Source: an uncultured Muribaculaceae bacterium
Lineage (GTDB): Bacteria; Bacteroidota; Bacteroidia; Bacteroidales; Muribaculaceae
Direction: 5' to 3'
DNA length: 64,000 nt
Assembly (NCBI GenBank): GCA_910587425.1
Contig: CAJUKU010000011.1
Span: forward strand, 4,501 to 68,500
Under the pieces are notes generated by a model. The model saw only the letters and a list, made by a program, of their open reading frames with translations. It did not search any database and was not told the DNA's origin. Every line of letters begins with the position of its first letter. Position 1 is the first letter of the stretch. Below, in pieces: positions 61,875-64,000 of this stretch. A program made the position numbers and the translations under genes.

Positions 61875-63662
61875 TCAGCGTGTGAGTGTGGCGGTCTTCT
61901 CCTCAAGCCATGCAAGCTCCTCGCCGTTCAGGGCGGGGGAGAGGCGTTCGCGCACGGTCGTGTGGTAATTGTTCACCCACTCGATCTCCTCGTCGGTCAT
62001 GATCGATGTGTCGAAGAGGCGCAGGTCGAACGGGAAGAGCGTCAGCACCTCGAAGCGGTAGAAGTCGCCGAACTCGGTTGTCATGGCGGGCACGGTGAGC
62101 ACCAGGTTCTCGCAGCGGATGCCATGCTTGCCCGCGCGGTAGAGACCCGGTTCGTCAGATGTTATCATGCCCGGTTTGAGCGGCGTGGGGTTCTCGTTGA
62201 GGCGTATGCTCTGCGGACCCTCATGCACGTTGAGGAAGTGACCCACACCGTGACCGGTGCCGTGCAGATAGCTCAGCCCCTCTTTCCAAAGGTTTATGCG
62301 TGCGAGCGCGTCGAGCTGTGCGCCGCGGGTGCCGGCGGGGAATATGGCTGTGGCGAGCGCGATGTGACCCTTCATTACAAGGGTGAAATCCTTGCGCTGC
62401 TCGTCGGTCGTCTTGCCGAGTGTTATGGTGCGGGTTATGTCGGTGGTGCCGTCGAGATAGTTGGCGCCGGAGTCAACGAGAAGCAGATTGTCGGGGTGCA
62501 GTGTCACGCTTGTCTCGGGTGTGGCGGAATAGTGCACTATCGCTCCGTGAGGACCGAATCCGGCTATCGTGTCGAAGCTCTGGTCGAAATAGAGCGGCTG
62601 TGCCGAGCGGTGGCGGGTGAGTATCTCGGCTACATCAAGCTCGGTGATCTCGCGTCCCTCAGCCATAGCCTTCCCGATCTCCATGAAGCTCTTCACGAGG
62701 GCTACACCGTCGCGCTCCATGGCATGACGGACGCCTTCGACCTGAACGTCGTTCTTGCACCCCTTGAGCATAGCTACGGGCGATGTGCCGCGGCGGGCAC
62801 GGTCGCCGAGTATTGCTATTACCGCGGTCGATGTCTGCGCAGGGCTGATGAGCACGGTGCGGTCGGCGGGAAGTTCGGCAAGTGCAGCCTTGACCTCGTT
62901 GTAGGGACGCACGGCGACGCCCGCTTTTGAGAGCTCGGCAGTTACCTCCGGTGTGAGTTTCTCAGGTGCGGTGAAAAGTGTCGATCCGGCGGGGCTGAGG
63001 TAGAGATATCCGGTGGCTACGGGATTTGATTCCACGTCGCGCGAGCGGATGTTGAGAGTCCATGCTATTTCGGCGAGATCGGATATGAACGCAGCCTCGG
63101 CGCCCTGGCTTGATGCGTCGGCAAGGATCTTGGCGATTTTCGATGCGGCATCCTCGCCCGCGTATTTCACATCATGGATGAAAATGGCTTCGAGCGGCAG
63201 GGCGGGGCGGTCGGTCCAGATGCGGTCGATGCTGTCGAAGTCGACGCGCAGATTGATTCCGCACGCTCCGAGAGCGCTCTGCATCTGCTCGGTGGCGGTG
63301 ACGCTGAACAGCATGCCGTCAACCCCTACCGTATCACCTTTCTTGAGGTTTTGGCAGAGCCATTCGGTGATTTCGGGAACTTCAGGTTTCCCCTCCTCCA
63401 TTACGCCGATTCCGGTGCCCTCAAGCTGGGCGGCAGCTTGGAGCCAGTAGCGTGAGTCAGCCCAGAGAAGTGCGTTGTCTAGTGTTACCACCAGTGCTCC
63501 GGCTGAGCCTGTGAATCCGCTCAGCCAGCGGCGCACCTGCCAGTGGTCGGCAAGATATTCGCTCTGGTGAGGATCGGTCTGGGGGATGATTACGGCATTT
63601 ATGCCCGCGCCTCTCATGAGGTCGCGCAGGGCGGCTATGCGCCCGGTTATTTCAGTCTTCAT
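61875..63662 (-). CDS. Aminopeptidase P family (M24B) metallopeptidase
   Basis: A 595-residue, three-domain Xaa-Pro aminopeptidase of the long (eukaryote-like) type: two creatinase N-domains (ALRDLMRGAGINAVIIPQTDPHQSEYLADHW and a second at about 170-310), then a pita-bread catalytic domain. Metal ligands are recognisable: Asp in LLVDSGANYLDGTTDITRTI (two), His in HGTGHGVGHFLNVHEGP, Glu in SDEPGLY and Glu in RCENLVL. It removes N-terminal residues preceding proline in the cytoplasm. It is the first gene of a two-gene operon with the carbonic-anhydrase-family gene. Confidence 0.95.
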   Translation of the reverse strand: MKTEITGRIAALRDLMRGAGINAVIIPQTDPHQSEYLADHWQVRRWLSGFTGSAGALVVTLDNALLWADSRYWLQAAAQLEGTGIGVMEEGKPEVPEITEWLCQNLKKGDTVGVDGMLFSVTATEQMQSALGACGINLRVDFDSIDRIWTDRPALPLEAIFIHDVKYAGEDAASKIAKILADASSQGAEAAFISDLAEIAWTLNIRSRDVESNPVATGYLYLSPAGSTLFTAPEKLTPEVTAELSKAGVAVRPYNEVKAALAELPADRTVLISPAQTSTAVIAILGDRARRGTSPVAMLKGCKNDVQVEGVRHAMERDGVALVKSFMEIGKAMAEGREITELDVAEILTRHRSAQPLYFDQSFDTIAGFGPHGAIVHYSATPETSVTLHPDNLLLVDSGANYLDGTTDITRTITLGKTTDEQRKDFTLVMKGHIALATAIFPAGTRGAQLDALARINLWKEGLSYLHGTGHGVGHFLNVHEGPQSIRLNENPTPLKPGMITSDEPGLYRAGKHGIRCENLVLTVPAMTTEFGDFYRFEVLTLFPFDLRLFDTSIMTDEEIEWVNNYHTTVRERLSPALNGEELAWLEEKTATLTR

Positions 63663-63703
63663 TACGGTATGTAATCGATTAAAGTTTTATCGAGGTTTTC
63701 GGT

Positions 63704-63757
63704 CGACGCACGCTGCGCTGCGCGTCTGTGCGTACGCGTTGCGTCACCACAAACTTA
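63704..63757 (-). promoter_or_regulatory. Promoter and palindromic leader of the aminopeptidase P gene
   Basis: TAAGTTTG on the minus strand (63750-63757) is a consensus -7 element, about 88 bp before the ATG. The predicted transcript begins with a GC-rich palindromic stretch (GACGCA at 63704-63709 against TGCGTC at 63740-63745, with GCGC repeats between), which could fold at the extreme 5' end. Confidence 0.4.
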
Positions 63758-63872
63758 CTAAAATTTCCCCGAAAAGAAAAATTTTAGTTCTGCTGTATTT
63801 TGTAAATCGTTGCTATTTAGTTGTTTGTGTGATTTTGCCGCGCGGAGGGGCGAAAAAATAATTGTGGAATGT

Positions 63873-63903
63873 TTGGTGGAATCAAAAAGAGTGCGTAACT
63901 TTG
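63873..63903 (+). promoter_or_regulatory. Promoter of the tRNA-Thr gene
   Basis: TTG at 63873-63875 and TAACTTTG at 63896-63903, 20 bp apart, form an excellent Bacteroidetes promoter. A short hairpin GCCGAA/TTCGGC (63917-63932) lies in the precursor leader before the tRNA. Confidence 0.75.
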
Positions 63904-63948
63904 CCGTCGCTTTTGAGCCGAAACACTTCGGCCAATAGCAACAATGAT

Positions 63949-64000
63949 GCCTCTTTAGCTCAGTTGGCCAGAGCACGTGATTTGTAATCTCGGGGTCGTT
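63949..64000 (+). tRNA. tRNA-Thr(UGU), 3' end cut by window edge
   Basis: The sequence from G63949 reads as the 5' part of a tRNA: a 7-nt acceptor strand GCCTCTT, TA, a D-arm GCTC...GAGC, and an anticodon arm with loop TTTGTAA, giving anticodon TGT (threonine). One T-T mismatch appears in the anticodon stem. The T-arm and 3' acceptor strand lie beyond the window. Confidence 0.9.

Overview
The window looks like chromosomal DNA from a gut-type member of the Bacteroidales, most likely Muribaculaceae-like (the family is an inference from gene content and style). Evidence: a SusC/SusD pair, Bacteroidetes promoters (TTG, about 20 bp, then TAnnTTTG) in front of many genes, several families largely confined to the phylum (DUF4292, DUF3098, GldK/L/M/N), and lipoproteins typical of the group. 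Base composition is moderately GC-rich and even, except for an AT-rich restriction-modification island at about 31.2-33.9 kb.

Layout. 1-4.6 kb (minus strand): a glycogen/alpha-glucan operon of debranching enzyme, GT4-like glycosyltransferase and GH57 protein, the last cut by the left edge. 4.9-8.6 kb (plus): sodium:solute symporter, WYL regulator, trmD and upp, tightly packed. 8.6-9.1 kb: an AT-rich intergenic stretch with a strong hairpin, DnaA-box-like words and a potentially structured nadA leader. 9.1-13.6 kb: nadA, leuS and a DUF2461 gene. 13.6-19.5 kb: a long housekeeping run (ftsX, DUF3098, uppP, truB, queA, yigZ-like, rnz, tadA). 19.7-25.8 kb: a complete RND tripartite efflux set, followed by lpxA. 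26.7-31.2 kb: mannose-1-phosphate guanylyltransferase, panB, a convergent NamZ-like muramidase, and bioB. 31.2-33.9 kb: a three-gene island of XRE regulator, adenine methyltransferase and BsuBI/PstI-type endonuclease. 34.1-38.5 kb: the dut, TPR lipoprotein, DUF4292 lipoprotein and EnvC-like cluster. 38.5-42.9 kb (minus): MATE exporter, MsrA-MsrB fusion and GH2 enzyme. 43.0-43.15 kb: a palindromic MITE-like repeat, followed by a flippase gene on the minus strand.

44.9-50.2 kb (plus): SusC/SusD, with a nine-G tract just upstream of the promoter. 50.4-50.9 kb: a non-coding palindromic repeat region. 51.0-57.8 kb: a type IX secretion locus, porT, porP, porK, porL, porM, porN. 57.9-60.8 kb: a NahK-like sugar kinase divergent from a GH109 enzyme, a plausible GalNAc release and salvage pair. 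60.9-63.7 kb (minus): a 52-residue small gene, a gamma-carbonic-anhydrase-family protein and an M24B aminopeptidase P. The right edge cuts a tRNA-Thr(UGU) gene.

The items I find most unusual are the repeat region just before the type IX secretion operon, the palindromic element whose arm supplies the flippase C-terminus, the PstI-like R-M island in a genome that keeps many CTGCAG sites, the GH57 protein lacking its expected catalytic aspartate, an RND pump with an extra hydrophobic pair, and the structured AT-rich nadA upstream region. All calls come from reading sequence and translations by eye; no database search was run.
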